Origin: Pleodorina starrii
Lineage: Eukaryota > Chlorophyta > Chlorophyceae > Chlamydomonadales > Volvocaceae
Assembly: GCA_030267565.1 (NCBI GenBank)
Contig: BRXU01000011.1
Coordinates: 1,478,501 to 1,542,500 of the forward strand
Direction: 5' to 3'
Length of the DNA stretch: 64,000 nucleotides
Positions 10,863 through 22,717 of this stretch are shown here, piece after piece; the first letter of the stretch is position 1; each line of letters starts with the position of its first letter. Below the pieces are notes generated by a model. The model did not search any database. It saw nothing but the letters and a program-made list of their open reading frames with translations, and was not told where the DNA came from. Both the position numbers and the translations under genes were made by a program.

Positions 10863-13800
10863 TCACATGACGTTACAGCAGCCAGCCCCCGAGCCGGCCG
10901 CGGCCGCCTGCTGCTGTGCCCCCGCCTTCGCCACCGCCGCGTCCCTCTTTCCCCCGCTGGCCGGCCGGCGGTTCTCCATGAGGTCGGGTTTGAGCTCCTT
11001 GGATGCCTCCTCCAGCATCTCGATCACCTGGTTGGTTCAGCAGCGGGGGATGGGGTGGGGCGGGGGTGGGGTGGGGTGGCGGGAGCAGGGAGGGAAGTTG
11101 TGAAGGCAGGGAGCGGGAAGGAAAGTACCGTATACAGGCGGTCCGAATACGGCAGGCAAGCAAGGAGGGGTGAGGCGACGGGATGATTCACCCATCCATC
11201 CAGGGAGGGACGGATGAATGGATTCTGGGATGAGGTCGCAAGCCGATGGAGGTCAAGGCGGTAGCTGCACTGCACTGGCAACAGCTTGCAAGAGGGGGGG
11301 GGCGCAGGCAACGCAACGCGAGGGCATTCCCCAATCCACCAAAAGCCAGACCGCCCTCCCCCCTCCCCCTCCCCCCGCCCTGCCGTACCTCCACAAACTC
11401 AGGTCGTGCCTCGTAGTCCCCCGCCCAGCACGTCTCCACCAGCCGCTTCAGCCGCGGCGGCACCACCTGGTCCCGCCGGTTGGTCGGCCCCCACTGCGGC
11501 CGCAACCCCTTGAGAGCAGCCGCACGCGCCGCCTCGATGGGGTCCATGTTCCAGTAGGGGGGCAGCCCCTCGAACAGCTGGAAGCAAATCATGGCGAAGC
11601 TGTGGAGGGTCGGGGGCCAGGGGGTGGGGGCGAGGCGGGAACGGGAGAGGCGGGAAAGGGGGACTTGGTGGTAGTGGTACGGGTGCGGGTGCTGGGGGTG
11701 CTGGGGGTCAAGGGTTTGAAACAGCACCAAGGTGAGAGACGTGGAGCTAAACAGCGGGCGGGGCCGTCTTCGATGCGAGGACGATGCGCTGTGTGCTCTG
11801 CGGATGGGGGTTGATGAAGTGCCCCCGCCGCCAGCCGCCAACCGCCAACCCAGCCGCCACCACACCCCGTCGACACGGGGCTTCAAGCTCGGCTCCCCGG
11901 CACCCCTTCCCTCCCCACCCGCTCCCCCCCCACAGCCCCGATGGAGCGAGACACCAAACCCCCACCTGTAGAGGTCCACCTTGTTGTTGTACGGCTCGTG
12001 CCGGAATACCTGTACGGCAGCAGGGTGCCAAGCCCGATAGGTTGAGCGCGAAACGAATGAAGGACGGAGCGCGAGCGCCAGCGGCGCGGGAACGACCTGA
12101 CCGTCGCCTGTGCCCAACCTGCAAGCGCACCACCATCGCCCCCACCCCCCCCCCCGCCCCCACCCCACCCCCTCCTCCCTCCCCCCCCCGCACCTCTGGC
12201 GCCATGTAGCGGTACGACCCGGTCTCGCCTGCAGTCAGCGGCAGTCGACACGGAGCCACACAGGGGGGCCACGGGCGATGATCAGTGACGTCGCAATCAG
12301 TGCGCAAGTATCGCGAGCAGCTGGCCCAAACAGGACAAGGCAGGGAGAAGGCCACGCTACCCAGGCACCCCCCACGGCCGCACAGCCAACCACCGCCGCG
12401 CCGCCCGCTGCCTCACTCAGCGCGTCCAGCCCCCGTGGCCCCCCTAACACAACCCAAACAGACAACACGTCGTCGTCGTCGCCGGCGTTGCCAACCAGCA
12501 AAGCATCCCAGGGCCATATATAGCTGCCCCGCCCGCCTTTCCACCAACCTCCCCCTCCCAAACCCTTAGCATCCGCACCCGTCCCACCCCCCCGCACCCA
12601 CCTACCCCTCCCGTCCCACCCCCCTCTACCGCAGATCCATCCGCAGTTGCTCTCTCGCTCACCCGTCAGTTTATAGCTGGTTGTGGCGGCGTTCTTGTCG
12701 CCGTCGTGCACAGAGCCCTTGGGTGTGCCCGCGCTGCTGGGGCCGTTGGGACCGTTAGGACCGTTGGGACCGTTGCGGCCGTTAAGCACGCTGTTATCTG
12801 GGGTCATGTCCAGCGAGCCGCGGTGGCGCTTGGGCTTGGTCAGCTTGAGCGACTTGGACAACCCGAAGTCGGCAATCTTGAGGACCTGAGGGGCAGCAGA
12901 CAGCAGGCAGCGGCGTGGACAGCAACGGACACACAGCTGAGTGTGAGGAGGAGAGAGGCCGTGAGGCGGGAGAGAGAGAGAGAGATATTGCGTGGGGGAT
13001 TACCCACGTATAGGCCTACACGTGCCCTCGCGCCCCTCGGGTCCCCTCCTCTCTTGGAGGGGGCGAGTCGGCGACGACGCCCCTCAAGACAGCGCGGGGG
13101 CCCCGTTCTCTCCTCACAGCCTCCCTCCGTTTCCCGAGCTAATCCCCTTGCCGCGTGCCCCCACCGCACCCCACCCCACCGCACTTCGCAGCGGTCTCTT
13201 CCCTCTATCCTACCCGCCCGCGTTGTGCGCCCACCGAGCTGAGGTGAGCTGAACCCGACTCACCCCCATCTCCTCCAGGCAGACTTGTCGGTGGTAGGAG
13301 GAGAAGACCTTGGGGCCGCCGATCATGAGGTTGGCCGGCTTCAGGTCGCGGTGGATCACGGCCTGCAAACCGACCCACGGGTCAGTTAGGGTCAGTCCAG
13401 TCGGCGGGAGGGAGGAGACACGGCCCAGGCGGCGGAGGAGGGGAGGCGGGATTGCGGCGGAGGAGGGCGAAGGTCGGGGATGCGGCGTCGGGGGCAGCGG
13501 GGGCCGTCCAAACAAGACAACACAGTGGCCGAGCCGAGCCGAACTGGACTGCTCCGAGCTTAGCCTGGGAAAGAGCCCGGCGCGCGCACTCACACTCTGG
13601 GCCCCCGGGAGAGCGCACCAGAGAACAACTACCAAACCGCCAATGTCTAACCCAACTACTTCAAACCACAGAAACCACAACCACCCTAGACCCCCCCCAC
13701 CCCGCCCCAGTCCCAAGCCCCGCCCCCCGAGCCCCCCCCGGCCCACCCACCTGCGGGCTGCGGTTGTGTAGGTACGCCAGCCCCCTCGCCATGTCCAGCG

Positions 13801-16800
13801 CCAGCTGCACCGCTCGCCACATGGAGGGGAAGCGCTGCCCCTTGAACAGATCCGCCAGGGAGCCACCCACCATGTACTCCGTCACGATCATGAAGGGGGT
13901 CTGCTTGGTCACGGCGCCGAGGAACTGGACCTGGGGGGCAGGGAGGGGAGGGGAGGGGAGGGGAGGGGAGGGGAGGGGAGGGCGGGCAGGGCAGGGAGGG
14001 AAGAGTGGGAGTGCTGGGAGGGGATGGAGGGGGTTATCCACGTATAGGCCGGAGCCCGTGAACAGTAAAGTAAGAGAAGAAGGCCGTGTCGTCTGCAAAA
14101 GAACAGCGGGGTAAGCGGGGGATGGAGGGCAAGGAGAGCCGCAGTGAAAGAGAGGAGATGGGAAGCCGGGGGCGTGGGGGAGCGGCGCGCCCTGATGGAG
14201 CCTTAGGTGGGTCGAGAAGACCGGCTCCGCACTCCCCTCCCCTCCCCTCCACTCCTCTGTCCTCCGCCCCTTTGTCCTCCGCCCCTTTGCCCCTCCACTC
14301 CCCTCCGCCCCACTCCACTCCACCCCCCCTCCGCCCCTCCTCCGCCCCTCCTCTCACCGTGTGCGGGTGGTGCACCTTCTGCAGCACATTGAGCTCAGTG
14401 CGGAAGTCACCCAGAGCCACAGCGCCCGTCTCCTTCAGAACCTTGACAGCAACGAGCGTACCTGGGTTGGGTCGGGGTTGGGTTGGGTCGGGTCGGGTTG
14501 GGTCGGGTTGGGTTGGGGGGCGGTGATTGGGTTGGAGGGCGGTGATTGGGTTGGAGGGCGGTGATTGGGTGGTATGGAAGTTTGGGGGGGGGGCACGGCC
14601 GCGGTCACATCCCGTCACATCCCATCCCACCACTCCCATCCCCGTTTTCATGCCGCCTTTTCAGCACTAGCCATTTGCGTCCAGGATTTGCGCCCGGCAG
14701 CTTCCGGTGCTTCCGCCGAATTCCTTTCGTCCCCCCTCCCCGTCCGCAGTCGCGGCAGTCGTCCCCACCCCCCACCCCGCCTCCCACTGCGGCTCTTCCT
14801 GACCCCGCGCCTCTCTTCCCCCCCCTGCCCCTGCGCCTCCCCCACCTCTCCCTCACCGTTCCAGTTGGCCTTGTACACCACACCGAACTCGCCCTCGCCT
14901 GCACACACACACACACCAGGTTGGGGTTTTAGGGTTTTAGGGTTACGGCCACCCGGGTTCGACACAGGGTTCGGTTCGGTTCAGTGCGCCTCAATGGACG
15001 CATGTGGCACCTGGCCCACCGCGAGCCGGCTGCCCCCCCCGCTCTTCCCCGGCCCGCCCTCCATCTCCCGGCCCGCCCCCCCCCCCACCGATCTTCTCGC
15101 TGAGCTTGATGGTGGTGGGGTCTATCTCCCACTCCGGGTCGTAGTCTGTGAAGATGCGGACATTGCCCGCCAGCGGTGAGTCCGCCAGCTCCACCAGGTT
15201 ACCCTCCTTGTCAAGCACACGACCACCCCGCTGGATGAGCAGTGTGGCCAGGTCGCCGTGGTCACCGCGCACCGCGTCCTGGAGTGGGGGCCCGAGGGGA
15301 GGAGAGGGGAGGGGTAGGTGGGGGTTTGGGAAGGTGGGGATCTGGGAAGGTCGGGTTTGGGAGGAAGGTGGAGGGAGGCGTTAGGTGGGAGCAGGGAGGG
15401 AGGGAGGAAGGGAGGAAGAGGGTGTTGGGAGGGAGGGGGAGAGAATGGCAGTCTGAAGCAGGGAGGGAGGGAGGCAGAGGGAGGGAGGGAGGGGTGGTGG
15501 GATGGTGTGGTTGCTGGTTGAGGCTGCGCCTGCTGGCCGTCTGGAAGGCGGGTGTGGAGACCAGTCCTGGGCCCCTCTCCGGGAGGCAAGCCCGCTGTGG
15601 GCGATGGCCCAACGCTGAGGCAACCGAACGCGGGCTGAGGGAATGCGGCTGAGCTGCCTCCCCCGAATGGGCGAATGGGCCTCCCCTCTGACTCGCCAGC
15701 GCCGGACCCACAGAGCGGCAGTGGGCAACTGGTGTCGAGTGGCGACTGAGGGGGTACAGAAAACAATCCAGTGGAGAGGGCTGGCTGGCTGGCTGGCTGA
15801 CGAAGGCGAAGGCGAAGGGAGGAAGGTAAGGAGGGTTGGTGAGAACGGAAGTAGGGCGTCGACTCGGGTTGTTGTACCCGCGCGCAGCTGGCGGGCCGCG
15901 TCTGCAGGCAGGCAGACGGCGCCGTGCTGCCGCCGCTGGGGTCGGGGTCCGTTGGTGCACAGACCGAGCCATTGGTGCCGCTGCTGCTACGAATGCTGCT
16001 GCAGCCGCCGGTTCCTCCCTGCCGCTACTGGATGGCAAAGCCCGTCGTGCGACGCCTTTGGATCGCGCCAGCTGCTGCGCTGCTGCTGTCGTCGTTGACC
16101 GCGCCGCTGTTGCTGCCGGCACTGCCTCGGCTCCGATCGCTCGGTACGGGCCGTCGCCGTGCTGAACGTCAAATGTAACGTCGAAAACGCCAAACTAGGG
16201 TTTGGGAGGTAACTCTCGCTCGCGGGCGAACCCCACAAAAACGGATCGATTCGCTCTCCCCCGCGTTGTTATGCATTTTGCGCGTGCATTTGCGATGACG
16301 TCGAGAGGCTCGCACCTCGAGAGGCGTCCGCTTGAAGCGGTCAACCGGGTTGACCTCCGCGCCATGGTCAAGGAGCCATAGAACCACCGAGAAGGCGCCC
16401 TCAGCCGCTGCCAGATGCCTGCAACATAGAAGGGAGCGTCAGCGAACGTGCAGCGTGCGCCACTGTCCTTTCATTGTCGGAGCGACCTGCACAGCCGCTA
16501 CGATACAACAGGCGAGCGTCGAGACTCACAAGGGGGTGCGGCGATCATAGTCACAACAAGAAGCGTCCTTGATCTGCAAACGATATCGGCAAACTGTGAG
16601 CGCTAACGGAACAAGGAGCGGAGCGTGCCATGTGCGGCGGCGTCTGTCGCTCAGCGACCGAACAACAGCCAGTGAGAAATCTCACATTCAGGCCCCAAGC
16701 ATAAATAATTTTCTTGCAACGGTATAAGTCGCCGACGCTTGCGAAGAAGAGGAGCTCGGTAATAGCCTACGGTGATGGAAAGCAGGTCTCGTCCAGAGTT

Positions 16801-16901
16801 AGGACTTTGAAAAGCAACGCAATCATCAGGCAATTGTGCCTCACCTGCCGGCGTGCAGCATTCTCCCCATGAAGTGAGTCCTGGTCTTGCGGTTGCGCCA
16901 T
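10863..16901 (-). CDS. Ankyrin-repeat TKL protein kinase (plant ILK/VIK-like)
   Basis: Fourteen exons, all phases consistent, give 525 residues: 16845-16901, 16686-16766, 16530-16573, 16316-16418, 15089-15278, 14857-14898, 14358-14461, 13751-13930, 13264-13362, 12663-12885, 12194-12228, 11966-12009, 11389-11599, 10863-11027. The start ATG has an AACAATGG context. Residues ~20-130 form ankyrin repeats (FFASVGDLYRC, TPLHLAAAEG, LLDHGAEVN). The kinase domain runs from ~150 to 450: Gly-rich GEGEFG at ~159, VAVK lysine 179, HRDLKPAN at 271-278, DFG at 306-308, SYRYMAPE at 379-386. HRD and DFG are intact, so it should be active. Order and sequence match plant 'integrin-linked kinase' Raf-like proteins (ILK1/VIK), which act in stress and transport signalling. 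The segment between DFG and APE carries ~50 extra residues with NGP repeats. The C-terminus ends in GCCNVM, with a Cys pair that might be lipidated (inference). Confidence 0.9.
12994..13016 (-). repeat. Intronic dispersed motif, copy B
   Basis: GGCCTATACGTGGGTAATCC in transcript sense, in kinase intron 12886-13263. It is a diverged copy of the motif at 14029-14058. Confidence 0.55.
13938..13982. repeat. GGGAG short tandem repeat
   Basis: About nine copies of GGGAG (CTCCC on the gene strand) just upstream of the acceptor at 13931, serving as part of the polypyrimidine tract. Confidence 0.8.
14029..14058 (-). repeat. Intronic dispersed motif, copy A
   Basis: In transcript sense this reads CGGGCTCCGGCCTATACGTG followed by GATAACCCC. 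It lies in the kinase intron 13931-14357, about 100 bp before the acceptor. Related copies are at 12994-13016 (minus, same gene), 47546-47575 (minus, ISWI gene; essentially identical) and 32363-32390 (plus, TAF1A-like gene). Every copy is in the sense of its host gene. Confidence 0.7.
14927..14942 (+). repeat. Interstitial telomere repeat, 2 x TTTTAGGG
   Basis: Two perfect copies of TTTTAGGG, the Chlamydomonas-type telomere unit, preceded by TTGGGG, in an intron of the kinase gene. Confidence 0.7.
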
Positions 16902-18610
16902 TGTTTTGCCCCGGAGATGTTACAAGCTTTCAACAGTTCGACAGTACTGGTCGTGCAGCTAACTAGCTGATAAAAATTCAGTAAGACTGCTATCAGGGCC
17001 ACGAGTGCTACCAAGGCTGCAACTGCGCGTGTGCGCGAGCTCCACTTGGCAAGCTCACGATTACCAGGCTTTCCACACTGAAGGTCGGCGGTTTGCGCGC
17101 AGAACGCCAGACTAACGTAATTATCCCTCTCCGCTCTAAATGAATCCCGATGGCGTCTTCTTAATGGGCTGACAGTGTCCGTCGTCCAGCAAAGGTGCAA
17201 AGCTCAAGGTTTGTCGAGGACAGGGCAGCACAGGGCATAACTGATGTCCATTGCTAACGCAATCTGGAAAACTGTGGGGCCGTCAGCTGAGCCCTGTGCA
17301 CAACCTATGCAGAGGGCCCCCGTGCTGGCCGTACAGTGCGTCTGGGGACAGCGGGCACCAGAACAGAGGTACAGTACCTTCAGCCTGACGCGTTTTTCCA
17401 GCGCTTTTTCATCCACGTGATTCACACATGGGCTTTTGTTTCATGGGCACAATGTGGGTGGTTACTCGTGCCACCCACGTGCCCAGTCTGCCCAGTCGCC
17501 TTACGACGGTTTCTCGTCATACGTATACTTCTCACTCCGCTTTAATTAGCGCATGCTATTCATTGTGTTCACGAGGTCTCTGGATATATAAGATCCGTAT
17601 GCGAACGTAACCAGAGGGAAAAAAACAATTACGGTAGTTGCGGTCTACCTCGTTACGGGGTTAGGTTGCGTGTTTGGGAACCTAATTCTGGCACCATGCA
17701 CTTTGCCACCATCCTGTGTGCTAATACATCAGTCCGAAGATATTTTTAATGTTTACTGATAATGGTGCTTGGACTAGCAGCCGGGTTGCACACGTACGAA
17801 ACGTAACGCCCTGAAACGCGACTGGGGTTTCGTTGCCGCGACAAGAACGCAGTCAAACGCACGCGCTTCGGTCAGGTTGGCAGAAGCTGGCTTGCTTGTT
17901 GCGGGATTTACTGGGAGCAAGGCGGACCTTCAAGTGCCCTACCCTGCCCTACCTGTCACAACTCAACGGCTCCTATCCGGCGCCGAGCAGCACCATCCGT
18001 GCTGAACAGCGGCAGAACCGGGCAGAACCTTCATCATTGGGCGGGGCCCCAGCGCGAAGCGCCCAGGGGGGCCCCGCCCTGTAGGATTGCCCATGTCCGT
18101 GCGTGCGTGCATGCGTGTATGTGAAGTAATAGGGGAAGTCAAGAATCTCGGCCATCGGAAAGGCTGCATAAGTAAAAGATTACATTCTTTATTGCACGGT
18201 AAATTTATTATTGGAACCCAACCTCGTTTAGGAACCCAACCAGTTTGGCAGTCTCCATGGACCGAGGCCGAGGTCAAACCATCACCTCTCGGCCTATAAT
18301 TAATTCCAGAAGAGTCATCGTTCCTTAAGGTAGAATTCTGACATGAAGGCGTGAAATGAATCTTCGTTTCGGAAACAAACTGTGTTTGCATTGCGAACAT
18401 TCGTCCCGCGACCACACCACAGCAGCTCTGCTAGCCGGTCCGATCGTCTTGACGCATATTGCTATTACAAAGGTTGCAAGGTGCAAACCATGAGGTGCCA
18501 ACTGCTGGTTGTTGGACGCCAAGCCGCCGATGCACGCACGATTCATCTGCGGGCCGCCCAACAAGTCCAGTCGGCAACCTAGGGGACTTCTACTTTCCAA
18601 GTCCTGATGT
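16902..18610. other. Upstream region of the kinase gene; no other gene seen
   Basis: This contains the kinase promoter and 5' untranslated region, then DNA with lower GC than the genes. Short frames were examined; none has splice structure or a domain. A possible first exon at 17378-17425 was considered and dropped because it lacks an ATG. Confidence 0.5.
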
Positions 18611-18612
18611 TA

Positions 18613-18843
18613 TGGCGGATTTCAATTCCAGTGTCCGATTTTTTGCCGGTCGAAAGTACGAAAGTGGAAGTGCAAAGTGGAAGTGGAAGTGGGTTCCGGA
18701 GCGCATGGCAACTGAAGCCTATGAGGCCGCGCGCGCATGGCAGCATATGTTTTTTCTTGCATCCTCGTGTAGGCACGCGAGCCTAGCTGTAGGACTAGCA
18801 CAGGGCAGACCACGATATTTTTTGACTGCATTCGGGTCCCACT
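18613..18843 (+). repeat. Left terminal inverted repeat
   Basis: Matches the reverse complement of 22493-22717 almost perfectly over its whole length, with one 6-bp difference in a GTGGAA micro-repeat at about 18664-18690. Confidence 0.9.
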
Positions 18844-18889
18844 GTGCCCAACGACTTCTTTGGAAGCCCTACTGGCCATTGTTAGAGAA

Positions 18890-21800
18890 ATGAACGGATT
18901 CAATCTATTTGCCTGGCAGTCAACAGGAGGTGCTGTCACCGCTAAGGTGGCAGATGCCAAAAGCCGGGAGTACCTGAAGGTGGACGAGGTATGCCCGCAG
19001 TGTGGGTATACCTACAAGAGAGGTGGAATGAAAAAGCATATGAGCAGCAACAAGTGCATTGAAAACCAACGGACAGGTACAGGGTCTCGGAAATCAACTC
19101 AGGTCCTTCGTCAAGAGACTCTGACCTTACTGCGCGCTTGTATACTGTAGGGAAATTCAGGCACGGTCTGGGGCAGGCGGCACCGGTCGCAGGTAAGAGA
19201 GCGTGCCTTGGGTGGCTGGCGTTGCGATGGAGCAATGGGTAACCATGTCCGTCGTCTTTCAGGCGCACCGACGGCGGCTACCTACGGTGGCGTCAACGAC
19301 ACCGCATACCCTGGCGCGCATGGCGTCCACGGCAACCTGTTCCACGACGCCCCCAACGTCGCCCCCTTCCCCGGTGGGCTTGGAGGCCCAACAATGGTCG
19401 GCACTCAAGACCCCCACAACGCCATGCCCTTCCCGTTTGGCGCAACACAAGGAGACATTGGGGGTAAGTGACCTGGAGCGGGCCGGGGAGGTTTGGATTG
19501 GACGCTCGGGAGGTGCGGCAGGGCGGGGTGGGGTGATGTGGGTGTGACGGTCGGGAGGTGCAGCCCCCGTGTGACTCTCGTGCCTTTCCAAGAGGAGGCC
19601 AGATCCTATGCGATGTGGGTCAGGAGGACTGCGCCCCTGTCAATCACCAGCACATCTGCGTTACCAGCACGAGTGTCTCGGCGCTAAACTCGCCCTAATA
19701 TGTGTATTTCTTTCGTTGCAGAGGCCGTGGCGACGGGGACACAGGACACGGGCGGTTTCACTGAAATGCTTGATCGCATTCTCAAAGAGAATGCAGCCGA
19801 GCAACAGCAGCAGCAGCCACTGCAACCGCAGCAGCAACAGCAGCAGGCTCCCGGTGGACCCGCCATCCCCGTCATGCAGCAAACCCCGCAGTACGGCTGG
19901 GTGCAGAACGGGCCGGGTGGTGCCGCCGCACCCCAGCCGCCGCCACCGCAGCAACAGCAGCACACGCACCAGGCTGGTGCGCACCACAACCCGCGCGCCT
20001 CGGCGTCGTCAGTGCAGCAGCAACAACCGTATCGCTTTGGCGGGCCGCTCGCAGACGTTGGAAACTACCAGTCTGGGGCAGCCAAGCAGATTCGGATTCT
20101 CGTTCGCGGCACTGGGCACCAGAAGGCGACGCAGCCGGCAATGTACTTCACCGTCCGGGAAGGCGGTGGCCCGCTTCTTATGCAGCTTAAATTGGCTATC
20201 TCGGCGGATCCGACGTTCAGCGACTACGACGCCACCCAGCTGCGCTCCAAGGTCGGCCGTGACACTTACCCATTCATTGCGACAGATGATGAGCTTCGGC
20301 AGGAACCGATGGTGTACGTGGCAGCCAAGGAGCAGTCGCAGCAGGAGCCCAGGGGCCGCGCGGGGAAGGCCAATGGCAGCAACCACGCGGCCTCGAAGCG
20401 CGCCGCCGCCAAGCCAACACCACCCCTGAGTGGGAACCGGTTCGCCGATCAGGATACCTCACCGGGTGGGCTGTGGGCTGCAGGCGGCAAGGTTAGTTCG
20501 TGTCCATACATTATGAAGCTGGCGTCGGCCTTTCCCTTTGTTTGGCGTGGACAGTCGAGTATGGATGGATCTTAGCATTTGGGTTTGGCATGCGGTAGCT
20601 ATCTTAATGTGGACCCTTCCTTTCCTGCCAGATCCCACGGCACCTTGTGGCGCTTGAGAACACGCTGCCTTCATACGAGGAGGCGCACTGGCGCAACGAG
20701 GGACGTCCGGATGTCTTTGCCAAGATCAAACCACGGGTCAAGCGTCTCGCCGTAGTGCTGGTAAGTGGGCTGGTTGTCCATTGTCTGGATTGTCCGACGC
20801 CCTGCGCTCCGGTTTGTACCATATAGACCGCCGAGATGTGGCTCCTTAAAGTTGGGTCTTGCCCTTTTTGCCCTTATCCGTGAAGTCGCTCGACAACAAG
20901 GACTACACGGACGACTGGACGGACCAGGACCTGGACAGCTACGTTTTCGACCAGATGCCCTTGCCGAAGTACCGAGATCTCACTAACGTCATCGACAACG
21001 AGATCACCGTGGAGCTGCGTAAGCAGCCTCCAAACCCGTCTGGGAATGCCTCTGCAGCGGGCACCGTCAAGCGGGCGCCACGCCAGTCGGCACCGGTGCA
21101 GACAAAGGAGGTAGGCGATACAGGGGTGTTGCATCAACGGCTAAGGTGTAGGTCCAGTAGTTGGTGGTGCTGGTCGCCTTGACGACTGAACCTCAAGTGC
21201 GGTTAGACCCTTATCCAGTATCCTTCTCATGTTGCCAATGTGATTTTCTGGAAAACTCTTCTCATACCCTTTCTCTGGTTCCATTGCATCCTTCCTTGCC
21301 CAGCCAATCGTCTTGACGGACTCCGAGTCTGGCGACGTGTCACCGCCCCCACGCGCCCGGCCCATGGCACGGACCTCGTCTGCCGCACGTGCCTCGGGAG
21401 GAGCCACGGCCGTCACCGGAGCCGCCCCCGCCAACGACAGCCGCGCCGGCAGTGGCTACATGAGCGTTCCATCGAGCACGCCGGTCGTGGCGACCCACCG
21501 GTTGACAGGCGGCTATACTTGCCCCAACACCGACATCCGTTTCTTCCGTGGCGAGGAGGTGACGGCGGAGCGTGAGTCGGCTGCCCGGGCCTCCAGGGAG
21601 ATCTACATACTGGTGAAGAGCGACCGGGAGGCGGAGCCCACGGTGAAGCGGCCCACCGTGACCAAGGTGTACGCCTGGGTCCCCAAGGCCCTGCTGCAGC
21701 CATTGGGTGAGTGGCGGGCCGCGAAGAAGCCACGCTTGCCCGCTCCACCTGAGCCCGTCCTCGGCTCGGACCCAAGCGAGGTATGTCAAGATACGGGACG

Positions 21801-21964
21801 GGTTGAATGCAGTAGATTTTGCTTGTTTCGTACGTGCCGGTTTTGAGTTCTCAGACCTTCACGACGTGTAAACCAGATACCAAGGAAACTCCTCCCGTGC
21901 CTGTTTGCAGTACTACAACCTGGTGGAGGCGGCGGCCCACCCAACTACCGGCGATGCAGAGTGA
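18890..21964 (+). CDS. Transposon cargo gene: zinc-finger, Gln-rich protein of unknown function
   Basis: Seven exons with consistent phases give 680 residues: 18890-19076, 19263-19463, 19722-20491, 20632-20760, 20886-21110, 21304-21780, 21911-21964. Residues 35-56 form a C-x2-C-x11-H-x5-C zinc-finger-like motif (CPQCGYTYKRGGMKKHM, then C). Gln-rich tracts follow, then a mixed-composition block that looks folded (QIRILVRGTGHQ... YPFIATDDELRQ) and further blocks containing RHLVALENTLPSYEEAHW and YTCPNTDIRFFRG. I do not recognise the family. The ATG lies 46 bp inside the left inverted repeat and the stop 34 bp before the end of the opposing transposase frame, so the gene lies wholly within the element. 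It may be a captured host gene that lost its first exons, or a second gene native to the element. Clean GT-AG introns argue that it was acquired as DNA and not by retroposition. Confidence 0.65.
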
Positions 21965-21997
21965 CGGATAGCGTTCGTGCTTTCACGCGAGCCCTGT

Positions 21998-22465
21998 TCA
22001 GGCGCACCGACGGCGGCACCACTCCACCCATTCCTGCTGGGCCACGGGGTCTGCCTCGTACGGACGGCTATGAACGCGCACACGCGAGTACCCAATCTCG
22101 GACAGAGCGCGGCACACGTCTATTGCCCCGTAGAAGCCAGGTTCTGCCCCAGCCACGCAGCAGAGCTCTGCCGCAATATCGCGCAGGCGCGACGTCTCCA
22201 GACGCTCTATTACGTCGACAAGGAGCTGCTTGACGGTGCCGTCCATTTTGCGATTTGGCCGAACGCGACCGCGCTGGCCCTGCAGTGAAAGGCCGTCCGT
22301 CCCAGCCTCTATGTACTGACTTATGATGCGCGAAACGGTCTTGATGCACGGCTTGCCGTGAAAGGTAGCGGAAATTTCAGCCATCGTCATTTCGTCTTGG
22401 AAGTACATATCAACCACCCGCTCCCGGACATCGCGAGCATAAGGATGGTGTGTCTTTGCTTCCAT
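21998..22465 (-). pseudogene. Tc1/mariner-type transposase, N-terminal DNA-binding part only
   Basis: A 155-codon frame starting 27 bp inside the right inverted repeat. Residues ~9-55 form a first helix-turn-helix (ARDVRERVVDMYFQDEMTMA, then EIS), and residues ~80-150 a second one with the typical L..IGYSRVRVHSR segment. This bipartite arrangement is that of Tc1/mariner/IS630 transposases, which bind the inverted repeats. A complete protein would be ~340 residues and continue into the DDE/DDD RNase H-fold catalytic domain. Here the frame stops right after VEWCRR, and no catalytic motif follows on this strand before the cargo gene. I read it as truncated. It could still bind the element ends and act as a repressor (inference). 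Confidence 0.7.
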
Positions 22466-22492
22466 GGCACGTCCAGCTAGACGGGCTTCAAA

Positions 22493-22717
22493 AGTGGGAC
22501 CCGAATGCAGTCAAAAAATATCGTGGTCTGCCCTGTGCTAGTCCTACAGCTAGGCTCGCGTGCCTACACGAGGATGCAAGAAAAAACATATGCTGCCATG
22601 CGCGCGCGGCCTCATAGGCTTCAGTTGCCATGCGCTCCGGAACCCACTTCCACTTTGCACTTCCACTTTCGTACTTTCGACCGGCAAAAAATCGGACACT
22701 GGAATTGAAATCCGCCA
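22493..22717 (-). repeat. Right terminal inverted repeat
   Basis: Partner of 18613-18843. Near identity of the arms indicates recent insertion or ongoing homogenisation. Confidence 0.9.

Noticed and set aside
17378..17425. Possible first exon of the kinase gene (GTG-initiated frame before a GTACTG donor)
   Set aside because: No ATG in frame, and an exon pair at 16845-16901 and 16686-16766 gives an ATG start, correct phases and the missing first ankyrin half.
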